Virus record (IMG/VR): IMGVR_UViG_3300034092_002828 | Coordinates: 1 to 35,862 of that record | DNA length: 35,862 nt | DNA from: a virus | Reading direction: 5' to 3' (one strand) | In this document: one piece after another, positions 1 to 6,128 of the stretch | Layout: every line of letters begins with the position of its first letter | Numbering within the stretch: position 1 is the first letter of the stretch | Notes under the pieces: model-generated | Told to the model about the DNA's origin: nothing | Database searches by the model: none | Seen by the model: only the letters and a program-made list of their open reading frames with translations | Translations under genes and position numbers: made by a program

Positions 1-3
1 CCC

Positions 4-129
4 CGAATCGGCGCAAGTAGGCGAAAAAGCACAAGAAAAGCACCTAGTGCATCGCGGAATCGGGTTCGGATTGGAAACTATTGCGGCTCGGAGTCTGGCC
101 GGATGTCGGCGATAGCCTGAAACAAGTCG
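4..129. repeat. Left copy of 126-bp terminal direct repeat
   Basis: Bases 4-129 are identical to bases 35737-35862 at the other end. The three bases before it (ccc) do not match the ggt that precedes the right copy. The repeat covers the 3' end and stop codon of the small minus-strand gene at 78-431. It is either a real short terminal redundancy or the overlap left by assembling a circular or permuted genome. A length near 127 is typical of a k-mer overlap, so the second reading is at least as likely. Confidence 0.9.
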
Positions 130-431
130 TCGCTAGTCCTGAGTTTTCTAGGGACCGATAATTGGTGATTATCGGACACTAGAACCGAGGAAGTGGATTC
201 AATCCGTCGCCTTTCCGATTCCGCTCTGATTTCATCTAGCGTGATAGCTTCGGGAGCAACAGCACAAAGCTGGATATCTACGTGTCTAACCGTTTCGCGG
301 TCACCGTAGACCCAAGACAGCACTTCTTTCGCAGCTGCAACCTTATCTCTCGCGGTGCCATCTTTGAGCACATCGCGTAGTGCATCAATTGCCTCTGGTA
401 CTAAGTGCTCGAGCCGTAATCTAATTGTCAT
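78..431 (-). CDS. Small terminase subunit candidate
   Basis: This 117-residue protein has an ATG start at 431. Residues 10-45 form a helical segment (VPEAIDALRDVLKDG, then AAAKEVLSWVYGDRE) resembling the DNA-binding helices of many phage small terminases, which recognise the packaging site and activate the large subunit. An acidic, Arg-rich helix follows, then a polar tail. If the molecule is circular, this gene is the next one upstream of terL on the same strand, with a non-coding gap of roughly 540 bp. That is the usual terS-terL order. The start is preceded by only a weak ribosome-binding site. The sequence itself is not diagnostic, and a small DNA-binding regulator is the main alternative. 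Confidence 0.45.
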   Translation of the reverse strand: MTIRLRLEHLVPEAIDALRDVLKDGTARDKVAAAKEVLSWVYGDRETVRHVDIQLCAVAPEAITLDEIRAESERRRIESTSSVLVSDNHQLSVPRKLRTSDDLFQAIADIRPDSEPQ

Positions 432-486
432 AGTTGAGTCCGTGGTTCTCGCAGTCCTACCATCCTGCCGTATCCGATCTACCTCA

Positions 487-566
487 ATCTAACCTCATCT
501 AACCTCTACACTATAACCACTCTATCTACACACCGATCACACTATCTAACCACTATCTATCTAACC
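487..566. repeat. Four ATCTAACC repeats in a pyrimidine-rich tract
   Basis: ATCTAACC (GGTTAGAT on the minus strand) occurs at 487-494, 497-504, 544-551 and 559-566, arranged as two close pairs with 10-bp and 15-bp register. Related CTATCT words fill the spaces. The tract lies just upstream of the small-terminase candidate. A protein-binding array or a simple-sequence expansion would both fit. Confidence 0.6.
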
Positions 567-650
567 TCTATCTACTCCCTTGCGAGCTCGCTCTCTATCG
601 TCGTCGACGTGCCGTCATCTCCTCAGATTGCTCGCTCTATGACTTGCGTT

Positions 651-659
651 TGATATAAT
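651..659 (+). promoter_or_regulatory. Extended -10 promoter, rightward
   Basis: TGATATAAT gives a perfect TATAAT at 654-659 with the TGn extension of an extended -10 promoter. No convincing -35 box is visible, which this promoter class does not require. Transcription would run toward the early genes through 670-915. Confidence 0.5.
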
Positions 660-739
660 CGTTTACTCGTGTTAGCTCCCCCCTTCCCCCCTCAAAGTAC
701 CCTCAGTCAACCTTTCAAACAACAGTTTTTTTCAGTTTC

Positions 740-764
740 AATGTTGAGTCTATTATTCAACATT
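740..764. promoter_or_regulatory. Operator-like inverted repeat
   Basis: AATGTTGA at 740-747 and TCAACATT at 757-764 are perfect 8-bp inverted half-sites separated by 9 bp, so the centres are about 17 bp apart. They lie between the two predicted rightward promoters, a sensible place for a dimeric repressor. The hairpin has no T-tract, so a terminator is less likely. Confidence 0.45.
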
Positions 765-832
765 AAACTTTCAGTAGTTGTTTCGAGTGCTTAGGTTCTT
801 TTAACTGTCTTCATATATTTTTAAGTTTATCC

Positions 833-862
833 TTGACATGGTCGAGGAGATGCGTATATCAT
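833..862 (+). promoter_or_regulatory. Sigma70-type early promoter
   Basis: A consensus TTGACA -35 box at 833-838 is followed by TATATC at 855-860 (16-bp spacer) or TATCAT at 857-862 (18-bp spacer). Either would start transcription near 869 and read straight into the gene at 916. This is the clearest -35 box seen in the window. Confidence 0.65.
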
Positions 863-867
863 ATGAT

Positions 868-888
868 CATCAACTGAAACGGTTGATG
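868..888 (+). promoter_or_regulatory. Hairpin at the predicted mRNA 5' end
   Basis: CATCAAC at 868-874 pairs with GTTGATG at 882-888 across a 7-nt loop. It sits almost exactly at the predicted transcript start, so it could be a 5' stabilising stem-loop on the early mRNA or an operator over the promoter. Confidence 0.45.
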
Positions 889-915
889 CGATAACAACCA
901 AACAAGAGGAACACG

Positions 916-1188
916 ATGGACAAGAATAATCCTAATCTTTTACTCGACAGCAATCGCGGAGTCTATATTCCGCAAGTTTTTGCAACCGGGTTTGATATCA
1001 AGCTACCCGCTAAAATTAAAGCCGATCTAAAAGCTGGACCCCGAGCTGAGAACTACTGGGAATCGTGGGACTGGGTATTAGATAACGTGACGTTCGTGGA
1101 AGACGGCACGAAATACAGCCTTTACCAAGACGGAGACTTATGGGCGATACCTGAGGGATTCGATATCGGTGAGTGGCTTGGACTTTAA
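916..1188 (+). CDS. Small early protein, unknown function
   Basis: This 90-residue acidic protein is the first gene of the rightward operon. Residues 47-60 are aromatic-rich (YWESWDWVLDN). The next segment, with YSLYQDGDLWAI near residues 68-79, resembles small phage proteins of unknown function that share a Gly-x-x-Tyr-x-Leu-x-Gln-Asp-Gly-Asp-Leu pattern. The ribosome-binding site is AGAGG followed by AACACG directly before ATG, the first case of a spacer motif repeated through this operon. No signal peptide or membrane segment is visible. Its position directly behind the early promoter suggests an early host-interaction or regulatory role, which is inference only. Confidence 0.75.
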   Translation: MDKNNPNLLLDSNRGVYIPQVFATGFDIKLPAKIKADLKAGPRAENYWESWDWVLDNVTFVEDGTKYSLYQDGDLWAIPEGFDIGEWLGL

Positions 1189-1217
1189 TTACGACAACTA
1201 AACAAGAGGCACACAAC

Positions 1218-1460
1218 ATGGATAATAAAACGATATTAAAACAATACGGGTTTCAACGAGCCGTGTTACTCGGGAACCACAGAGGAGGATATCAATTGTG
1301 GGAAAGTCCTAAGTTTACGCTAAAGGACTATGGTCCGCGTCGTCCAAGGGAGCTTTGTCGATATTCACTCGAGCCGAAAAACTTGCCTGCAGATAGCTGG
1401 GTTACGGGTTATGTATCGCAATCGCTTCTAACTCTACTGAAAAATAATTGCGAGTTGTAG
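1218..1460 (+). CDS. Small early protein, unknown function
   Basis: This gene encodes 80 residues. I chose the ATG at 1218 because it follows AAGAGGCACACAAC, the motif shared by neighbouring genes; an in-frame start at 1173 would overlap the previous gene. The protein is basic and rich in Tyr, Leu and Arg, with DYGPRRPRELCRY around residues 37-49. I do not recognise a family. It lies in a run of five very small genes with near-identical leader sequences, which suggests coordinated translation. Confidence 0.7.
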   Translation: MDNKTILKQYGFQRAVLLGNHRGGYQLWESPKFTLKDYGPRRPRELCRYSLEPKNLPADSWVTGYVSQSLLTLLKNNCEL

Positions 1461-1495
1461 CATTACCACCTAAACAACAAAACAAGAGGCACACA

Positions 1496-1738
1496 ATGAA
1501 TACAGCACACCGAGTCACTAGCAGAGCACAATATCGGTCAATTCTCTCTAATAAGCTTGTTTGCTACACGGTCATCCTGTGTGATGAAAGCGCAGGAGAT
1601 GCGTACTGCGAGGAGTGCGCGGTAAAGCATGCGGATTTTGATAACGAGTTGTTTATCTCCTCGGGTAGCGACATCGATCCCGAATCTATCTACTGTTCGG
1701 CATGCGGTACCGATCTATCGGATTATGCGGACGCCTAG
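1496..1738 (+). CDS. Small zinc-ribbon protein
   Basis: This 80-residue protein starts at the ATG at 1496, preceded by AAGAGGCACACA. It has a CxxC pair at YCEEC (residues 37-40) and a second at YCSACG (residues 67-70), about 27 residues apart, a pattern expected to hold one zinc ion. The remainder is acidic. Small zinc ribbons often bind nucleic acid or proteins, but nothing here tells which. It ends in TAG just before two hairpins. Confidence 0.7.
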   Translation: MNTAHRVTSRAQYRSILSNKLVCYTVILCDESAGDAYCEECAVKHADFDNELFISSGSDIDPESIYCSACGTDLSDYADA

Positions 1739-1750
1739 TGTTCCCGACCC

Positions 1751-1788
1751 CTCCCCATTGCGTGTGGGGAGTATCGGTAATATTACCG
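1751..1788 (+). promoter_or_regulatory. Two adjacent hairpins between early genes
   Basis: CTCCCCA at 1751-1757 pairs with TGGGGAG at 1765-1771 around a 7-nt loop. Directly after it, CGGTAATATTACCG at 1775-1788 is a perfect 14-bp palindrome. No T-run follows, so this is not a standard intrinsic terminator. It may be an mRNA processing or stability element, or a binding site for a dimeric protein. Confidence 0.45.
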
Positions 1789-1817
1789 GATTAAACACAC
1801 ACAAAAAAGGACACACA

Positions 1818-2000
1818 ATGAATATAGAAGCTCCAGAGCATGACGAGAACCCTATTGTCGTCCGAGTCACTTTCCAAGGCGCATATGAGCTGAGCTACAT
1901 CGGGAACGATGGCGAGTACTATCATAGGCAGTATATGGGGTACGACCGGTGCGAAGCTTTAGCAGAGTTTGATGAGTATCTGACAGAATTAGGTGTTTAA
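1818..2000 (+). CDS. Small acidic early protein, unknown function
   Basis: This 60-residue acidic protein has its ATG at 1818, following AAAAAAGGACACACA. An upstream in-frame start would run back through the previous gene and the hairpins, so I rejected it. The sequence suggests a beta-rich N-terminal half (IVVRVTFQGAYELSYIG) and a helical C-terminus (CEALAEFDEYLTEL). No family was recognised. Confidence 0.65.
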   Translation: MNIEAPEHDENPIVVRVTFQGAYELSYIGNDGEYYHRQYMGYDRCEALAEFDEYLTELGV

Positions 2001-2026
2001 TCCCCCCACAAAAAGGAGACACAAAA

Positions 2027-2266
2027 ATGAAGACAGCTGAGCAAATTATAAGCGAGTTAGATTATTACGCTGATCAGGAGTCGAGTGAATCTAACATTTT
2101 TGGCGCGTTCAAAAACGGATTAGGGCACTTTTGGCCGATACAATACTCGAAAAACTACAAAGGGGAATGGTGCAGATCGGTTATCCGAGATCGAGATCCT
2201 TTTAAGACAACAACGGCCGTACAAAAATATATTAAAAGTTATAAAGCTAGGTATCGGATAGGGTAA
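2027..2266 (+). CDS. Small early protein, unknown function
   Basis: This 79-residue basic protein follows a strong AAGGAG site with the ACACA-type spacer. The N-terminal helix is acidic (AEQIISELDYYADQES) and the C-terminal third is Lys/Arg/Tyr-rich (AVQKYIKSYKARYRIG). The charge split could suit nucleic-acid or protein binding, but no domain is recognised. A 59-bp gap containing GGGGGG and CCCCCC runs precedes the next gene. Confidence 0.65.
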   Translation: MKTAEQIISELDYYADQESSESNIFGAFKNGLGHFWPIQYSKNYKGEWCRSVIRDRDPFKTTTAVQKYIKSYKARYRIG

Positions 2267-2325
2267 GCGGATTCGAAAAATTAAACATAAGGGGGGAGCA
2301 ATCCCCCCACAAAAAAGGAAACACA

Positions 2326-2727
2326 ATGCCAACCAAAGAACCATATGACGTAGTTATGCGGCCAGCGATTCGCGAAGCTGTACGCCGAGGCTCAGAGAAG
2401 TTTCACGTACCCGAATCTGTTTTTATACTTCATGCCTTAGAGTACTACCTGAAGTTTAGGTGCTCTCAGCATCCTTTCAGTGACCGGATCGAGTTTTTCG
2501 AGGGCAAGCAAGTGAGTGCCGCGAAAAACAGAGCTGAGAAAGCGAGGGCAAAAATTCTAGGGTTACTCACCCCTAACCAGAAAAAAAATAAGAGGGAGGC
2601 GGCTCTTGAGCGCGCTAAAAAATGGCTAGAACAGAACGAGACCAAGGAGGAACACAATGGGAATAAGGAAGGGAGCGAGCCTGCTGAGGATAGCTCAGAG
2701 ACCGAAAGACCTAACGGACAGGGTTGA
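2326..2727 (+). CDS. Basic helical protein, possibly ribbon-helix-helix
   Basis: This 133-residue protein starts at 2326 behind AAGGAAACACA. Residues 1-45 (VVMRPAIREAVRRGSEKFHVPESVFILHALEYYL) resemble a ribbon-helix-helix or MetJ/Arc-like fold. Residues 65-100 are strongly basic and helical (AEKARAKILGLLTPNQKKNKREAALERAKKWLEQ), and the last 30 residues are a polar acidic tail. The gene overlaps the next one, in a different frame, by 71 bp, and that next gene also looks like a ribbon-helix-helix protein. The two may be related DNA-binding proteins arising from an old duplication, but the similarity is only at fold level. Confidence 0.7.
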   Translation: MPTKEPYDVVMRPAIREAVRRGSEKFHVPESVFILHALEYYLKFRCSQHPFSDRIEFFEGKQVSAAKNRAEKARAKILGLLTPNQKKNKREAALERAKKWLEQNETKEEHNGNKEGSEPAEDSSETERPNGQG

Positions 2728-2965
2728 AAAAATGATGGTCGAGACGAGCATGACTCGGTTTCAGGTCATCGAACAAGCTATCTTCAAGTATATCGAATCC
2801 GGTTGCAGGTCTTTAATGTATCGGCTGGAGGAGATTGAAGAACGAAAAAAATTAGCGGAAGCGGTGAGATTGGAGACCCTTAGAAGACGTGCGAACCGAG
2901 AGGCTAACCCTGGAAGGCGGGTAGGGAGACCAAAAAAACCGAGACCATTCAACGGAATAAGCTAA
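2657..2965 (+). CDS. Ribbon-helix-helix protein with AT-hook tail
   Basis: This 102-residue protein is encoded in another frame over the last 71 bp of the previous gene. It has a strong AAGGAGG site plus AACACA before its ATG, so the overlap is a real start. Residues 18-50 (DLTDRVEKMMVETSMTRFQV, then IEQAIFKYIE) match the ribbon-helix-helix pattern. A charged helix follows, and the tail at about residues 85-97 reads NPGRRVGRPKKPRP. That contains the GRP core flanked by basic residues typical of an AT-hook, which inserts into the AT-rich minor groove. A DNA-binding regulator or nucleoid-type protein is likely. The AT-rich control region and origin are possible targets, by inference. Confidence 0.75.
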   Translation: MGIRKGASLLRIAQRPKDLTDRVEKMMVETSMTRFQVIEQAIFKYIESGCRSLMYRLEEIEERKKLAEAVRLETLRRRANREANPGRRVGRPKKPRPFNGIS

Positions 2966-2984
2966 AAAAAAATAAGGAGACACG

Positions 2985-3359
2985 ATGACAACAGAACAAA
3001 AAAAAATGGTGTACAGCGACCCTTGGTTAGACCTTGGGCGCGACTTGATGCAGTTGGTTTTTCTTAATGACGGCGGTCAAAGCAACGTTGACTTGAAATA
3101 CTCAACGAACTCCGGATGGCCCGCATATCAGTTGGCCCTTAAGGGCACCAGCTTTGACTCAGGAGATACTCGGTACATCATCGGGCTCAAAAAAAATCGG
3201 ATTTACGAGATGGGCGAGTACGAGGAACTCGACCGTGAATTGAAATGGTTGGTAATCAATGCTCGGGAAGCTTACAAAGCTTACGAAAAAGCTAGGGACG
3301 ACGAAGTGTTACGCAGGGTAGGGAGTTTGCCGTTAGAAAAAAATAAGGAGACACAATGA
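2985..3359 (+). CDS. Early protein, unknown function
   Basis: This 124-residue protein is preceded by AAGGAGACACG. Its N-terminal half has mixed alpha/beta character (WLDLGRDLMQLVFLNDGG). The C-terminal half is helical and charged (ELDRELKWLVINAREAYKAY). No family is recognised. Its stop overlaps the start of the next small membrane-protein gene as ATGA, so the two are translationally coupled. Confidence 0.7.
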   Translation: MTTEQKKMVYSDPWLDLGRDLMQLVFLNDGGQSNVDLKYSTNSGWPAYQLALKGTSFDSGDTRYIIGLKKNRIYEMGEYEELDRELKWLVINAREAYKAYEKARDDEVLRRVGSLPLEKNKETQ

Positions 3360-3472
3360 GCGAATCTATTATGACTATTGCAGCAGGAGTGACCATCGGA
3401 CTCTTCATATTTTGTGGGATTGTTTTGGTTGGGATGTTTCTATTTGAGTTTGACCGGCAAATGAGGCTATAA
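3356..3472 (+). CDS. 38-residue single-pass membrane protein
   Basis: This is a very short gene with strong support: AAGGAGACACA sits directly before ATG and the start overlaps the previous stop as ATGA. The product has a six-residue head, one hydrophobic segment of about 24 residues (from roughly residue 7 to 30, containing GVTIGLFIFCGIVLVGMF) and a short basic tail, FDRQMRL. It should insert in the inner membrane with the tail in the cytoplasm. The role is unknown; early phage membrane peptides often act on host functions or superinfection. Confidence 0.7.
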   Translation: MSESIMTIAAGVTIGLFIFCGIVLVGMFLFEFDRQMRL

Positions 3473-3476
3473 AAAA

Positions 3477-3583
3477 CCTCTTTACGGTACGCTGGAAGCG
3501 GTGTACCGTTCGAACATGCCCGCTAGTTTCGGGGCTAGGCCGTAAAGGCCCGATGCTGAGGAGCGGCAAACTCCACCAGCATC
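3477..3583 (+). ncRNA. Structured leader with competing helices
   Basis: This is part of the 143-bp non-coding gap before the replication initiator. Hairpin A pairs ACGGTAC (3484-3490) with GTACCGT (3503-3509). Hairpin C pairs GATGCTG (3552-3558) with CAGCATC (3577-3583) and has an inner GGAG/CTCC stem (3560-3563 with 3571-3574). A third helix, CTTTACGG (3480-3487) with CCGTAAAG (3540-3547), shares ACGG with hairpin A, so the two cannot form together. No T-tract follows. The pattern suits a regulatory leader or antitermination-type RNA upstream of the initiator. No known RNA family was recognised. Confidence 0.5.
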
Positions 3584-3615
3584 AGTAAGCAGACCCTAAA
3601 GCAACTAGAGGTGCC

Positions 3616-4806
3616 ATGTCTAAAAAAATACCCCTTTCCTGCCCTCCCGACAAGGGTAAAATGCGCAGCATTATGCGCATCATCATCGAAGAACCTATCC
3701 TTTCCCTTCCGATTCCCTTTCATGAGAAGGGTATACTGTCGCTTGCAAAGTCTTTTACCGAAAATGGTAGTCGGCTTTACCTATCGGACGAGGATCTCAG
3801 CTTCTTTTTATTCGTGTCGCGGATCACGGTCAACCGTTCTGTCCAAAAATTAGTGCGCCTTGGCTTTATCGAAAAGCGGGTTGAGTCTCGGGAAGGCGGT
3901 AAAAGTTATCGGTCTCTAAAGTATCTCGGGGTTGAGCATAGTATCAAATTGTTACAATGCTCGAATGAGTCAGACGAGAGCATAGTATCAAATTTATACA
4001 GTCATAGTATCAAAACGATACAATGCTCACCTAGCATAGTATCAAATTTATACAATCAGAGTATCAATTTGATACACATAACTAAAAGGAACTTAAAAGA
4101 TCATAACTTAAAGGTAACTGAAAGCATCGTCGCTGACGCTCCTCTCCCCACCGAAACTGAATTAAAGAATCCTTTAATTGACCTCGACTCTGTTAAAGAG
4201 CCTCTTGAGACTCTGGCAGAACCTGAGACCTTCGGAGTAACCCATCCCCCCCAAGTTCCGCCGCCCCCCCTTCCCAAGAAAAAAAAGACCCGCATCAAAG
4301 AGCCCCAAAGTCTCTGCCCTGCACCGTCCGTATGGCTGACCCCCGAGCGAATGGAAAAATTAAAAGCTAACGCCCGAGAGGTGCCGGAATGGGCGGAGCT
4401 GTCGGATCCGAACCTTGAGACCGCAATTAAAAACCTTTCTTATGAAATGCACACATGGTCGGAAGGAAAAGGGATAAAACGGCCAGGATGGGAACTTACT
4501 TTTAAAAAATGGTTACCAAACAACGCTCCTCGTTTTTTTGAGGACAAGCAAAGCACCGAGGCAACTAAACGAGATAAAGCTCGCAGCTTGTTCGACCGCC
4601 TGGTAACCGCAGCAAGTGACGGACCACAATTCCATGGCGCATTCCGAAAGCTTCCTACCCTAGCAATGCTCTACGATAGCGATGAAGCCATCACAAACTA
4701 TCGGGAACAGTTAAAGCCCCTAAAAAAAGGTACCAAAGATTACGAAATGACCGAGGCTGTTTTTGTTAAACGTTTCCTTGATAAGGCTCTTCAATGTCAG
4801 AAATAA
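3616..4806 (+). CDS. Replication initiator, lambda O-like
   Basis: This 396-residue protein has its ATG preceded by GAGGTG. Residues 55-90 form a winged-helix module (LSDEDLSFFLFVSRITVNRS, then LVRLGFIEKR) typical of phage and plasmid initiators. Residues 109-156 are encoded by the iteron array and so repeat SIK/SIV units. A Pro/Lys-rich linker follows near residues 210-232. A C-terminal domain (about 245-396) would contact the helicase or its loader, by analogy with lambda O and DnaT/DnaD-type proteins. The helicase gene begins 13 bp before this gene ends, which fits initiator-helicase coupling. I infer that it binds the palindromes inside its own gene, melts the AT-rich DNA beside them and recruits the helicase. 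No primase domain is visible. Confidence 0.75.
   Translation: MSKKIPLSCPPDKGKMRSIMRIIIEEPILSLPIPFHEKGILSLAKSFTENGSRLYLSDEDLSFFLFVSRITVNRSVQKLVRLGFIEKRVESREGGKSYRSLKYLGVEHSIKLLQCSNESDESIVSNLYSHSIKTIQCSPSIVSNLYNQSINLIHITKRNLKDHNLKVTESIVADAPLPTETELKNPLIDLDSVKEPLETLAEPETFGVTHPPQVPPPPLPKKKKTRIKEPQSLCPAPSVWLTPERMEKLKANAREVPEWAELSDPNLETAIKNLSYEMHTWSEGKGIKRPGWELTFKKWLPNNAPRFFEDKQSTEATKRDKARSLFDRLVTAASDGPQFHGAFRKLPTLAMLYDSDEAITNYREQLKPLKKGTKDYEMTEAVFVKRFLDKALQCQK
3941..4075. repeat. Five palindromic iterons: probable replication origin
   Basis: Five 15-bp units occur at 3941-3955, 3985-3999, 4007-4021, 4039-4053 and 4061-4075. They follow the consensus GTATCAAWTTRATAC, and the last one (GTATCAATTTGATAC) is a perfect palindrome. 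Start-to-start spacings are 44, 22, 32 and 22 bp, close to 4, 2, 3 and 2 helical turns, so the sites lie roughly on one face. Most are flanked by AGCAT or CAATGCTC extensions. An AT-rich, A-skewed stretch follows at 4080-4120 and could be the melting region. An iteron array within the initiator gene is the arrangement of the lambda origin. Confidence 0.75.
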
Positions 4807-6110
4807 ATATCCTAGCTCGATGCATCCTTGATACAGCCCTAATCGACAACCTAGTGGAATTTGGACTCAGAGAAGAACACTTTAGCCAAGGCCGCTACAA
4901 GGCCCTGTGGCGCGTTATGAGTCTAGGGCTAGGGATAGACAAGGACCGACCCTTTCTGAACGCACCAGCGGCATTTATGGGGCTTCCAGAGGCATCTAGG
5001 AAGGAATGGGGGGACCCTGGCGCGATTGTGAACCTAACGAATGATGCTTCGGTCGGTCCAACGGGCGAGATTGCAAAGTTTGACGCGAAGCAACTGATAG
5101 AGACGGCAAGAAAAAACAAAGCACTCTCAGCCTTAAAGAGCACCTACATTCAAATTGAAAAAGAGTCGAACTGGCAAAAGTGCCTTGCGGAGATGGAGAT
5201 TGTACTTGCCTCCCTGAATCGCGATGAAGGCCCCACGCTGAAACAAGCGGGCGAATTGATGACGCCGATCCTTTATCCACCGGAGGATGCGAATGCGGTC
5301 ATAGTCAAATCGGGAATACCTTCCTTTGACCGACAATTCAAAAAAATAGAGGGACGCGTCATTTATATCGGGGCTCGACCGAGTGTCGGGAAAAGCGCGG
5401 TTATGCAACAAATCGCACTCGAAACGGCAGCAGCTGGAACGGGCGTTGTAGTGTTTTCGATTGAAATGACCGAGAAGGAGAACGGAGTAAGGTTAGTGCA
5501 ACAAGTAGCTAAGATAAACAGCGAAAAAGTACAGGAGATGAATCTGACGGAAGCGGAGTGCAAGCGGGCGTTCCAAGCCCATGAAAAAGTTTCCAGCATT
5601 CCACTTTTTATTGAAACATCAAAGAAAAAAACCTTTGAGGAGATTTTAGGAGATATCCGGAGGTTGAAACGAACCAAGAACATTGCAGTGGCGATGGTCG
5701 ATTACGTCCAGCTAATCAAATCATCTGCTCGTTCATTCTCACGCCGCGAAGAATTAGCCGACATCTGTCAGGAGATTCAAATCTTTGCGAAAGATACGGG
5801 CGTTACGATGTTTATCCTTGCACAGTTAAACAGAGACATAAAAAACGGGGATGGTAAACCGGCTCTTATCCACTTTAAAGATACCGGACAAATCGAACAG
5901 AGTGCAGATATCGCGATTCTGCTATCAAAGATTAACGACGACCCGCGCCGCATGTTAGCGGATTTTGCAAAGGTGCGATTCGGACGAACGGAAGAAGTTT
6001 ATTTAGACGTAGAACCTGAAACACTTACCTATAAGGAGGGCTCAAAACCAGAAACACAACCACAATCTAACAGGAATTTTGACGATTTTGACGATAAAAT
6101 GTGGAAATGA
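4794..6110 (+). CDS. DnaB-type replicative helicase
   Basis: This 438-residue protein is close to the usual DnaB length of about 450. Residues 1-45 resemble the N-terminal DnaB domain (LARCILDTALIDNLVEFGL). The RecA-like core has the Walker A sequence GARPSVGKS at 193-201, Walker B MVDY with Asp303, and ILAQLNR at 341-347. FKDTGQIEQSADIAILL at about 361-377 is the DnaB sensor and arginine-finger region. It should unwind DNA as a hexamer at the fork. The tail is acidic (NFDDFDDKMW), which may bind a partner. It overlaps the initiator gene by 13 bp, giving an initiator-helicase module without a separate loader gene. Confidence 0.9.
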   Translation: MSEINILARCILDTALIDNLVEFGLREEHFSQGRYKALWRVMSLGLGIDKDRPFLNAPAAFMGLPEASRKEWGDPGAIVNLTNDASVGPTGEIAKFDAKQLIETARKNKALSALKSTYIQIEKESNWQKCLAEMEIVLASLNRDEGPTLKQAGELMTPILYPPEDANAVIVKSGIPSFDRQFKKIEGRVIYIGARPSVGKSAVMQQIALETAAAGTGVVVFSIEMTEKENGVRLVQQVAKINSEKVQEMNLTEAECKRAFQAHEKVSSIPLFIETSKKKTFEEILGDIRRLKRTKNIAVAMVDYVQLIKSSARSFSRREELADICQEIQIFAKDTGVTMFILAQLNRDIKNGDGKPALIHFKDTGQIEQSADIAILLSKINDDPRRMLADFAKVRFGRTEEVYLDVEPETLTYKEGSKPETQPQSNRNFDDFDDKMWK

Positions 6111-6128
6111 TTAAGGAGATTACTGACG

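Larger units (their letters stand above)
432..915. promoter_or_regulatory. Divergent non-coding control region
   Basis: No credible gene lies in this 484-bp stretch. It separates the minus-strand small-terminase candidate from the plus-strand early operon. The left part (480-580) is very pyrimidine-rich on the plus strand with repeated ATCTAACC and CTATCT words. The right part is AT-rich and holds promoters, an operator-like inverted repeat and a hairpin, each listed separately. It is the most likely master control region for early transcription. Confidence 0.7.

Noticed and set aside
1778-1786. TAATATTAC, the nick-site nonamer of CRESS-DNA viruses
   Set aside because: It lies in a symmetric palindrome rather than in the loop of a GC stem, and no Rep endonuclease gene is present. 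A 9-bp AT match is likely by chance.
3473-3615. tRNA gene in the structured gap before the initiator
   Set aside because: The stems do not form a cloverleaf, there is no T-loop consensus at the right place and no anticodon arm.
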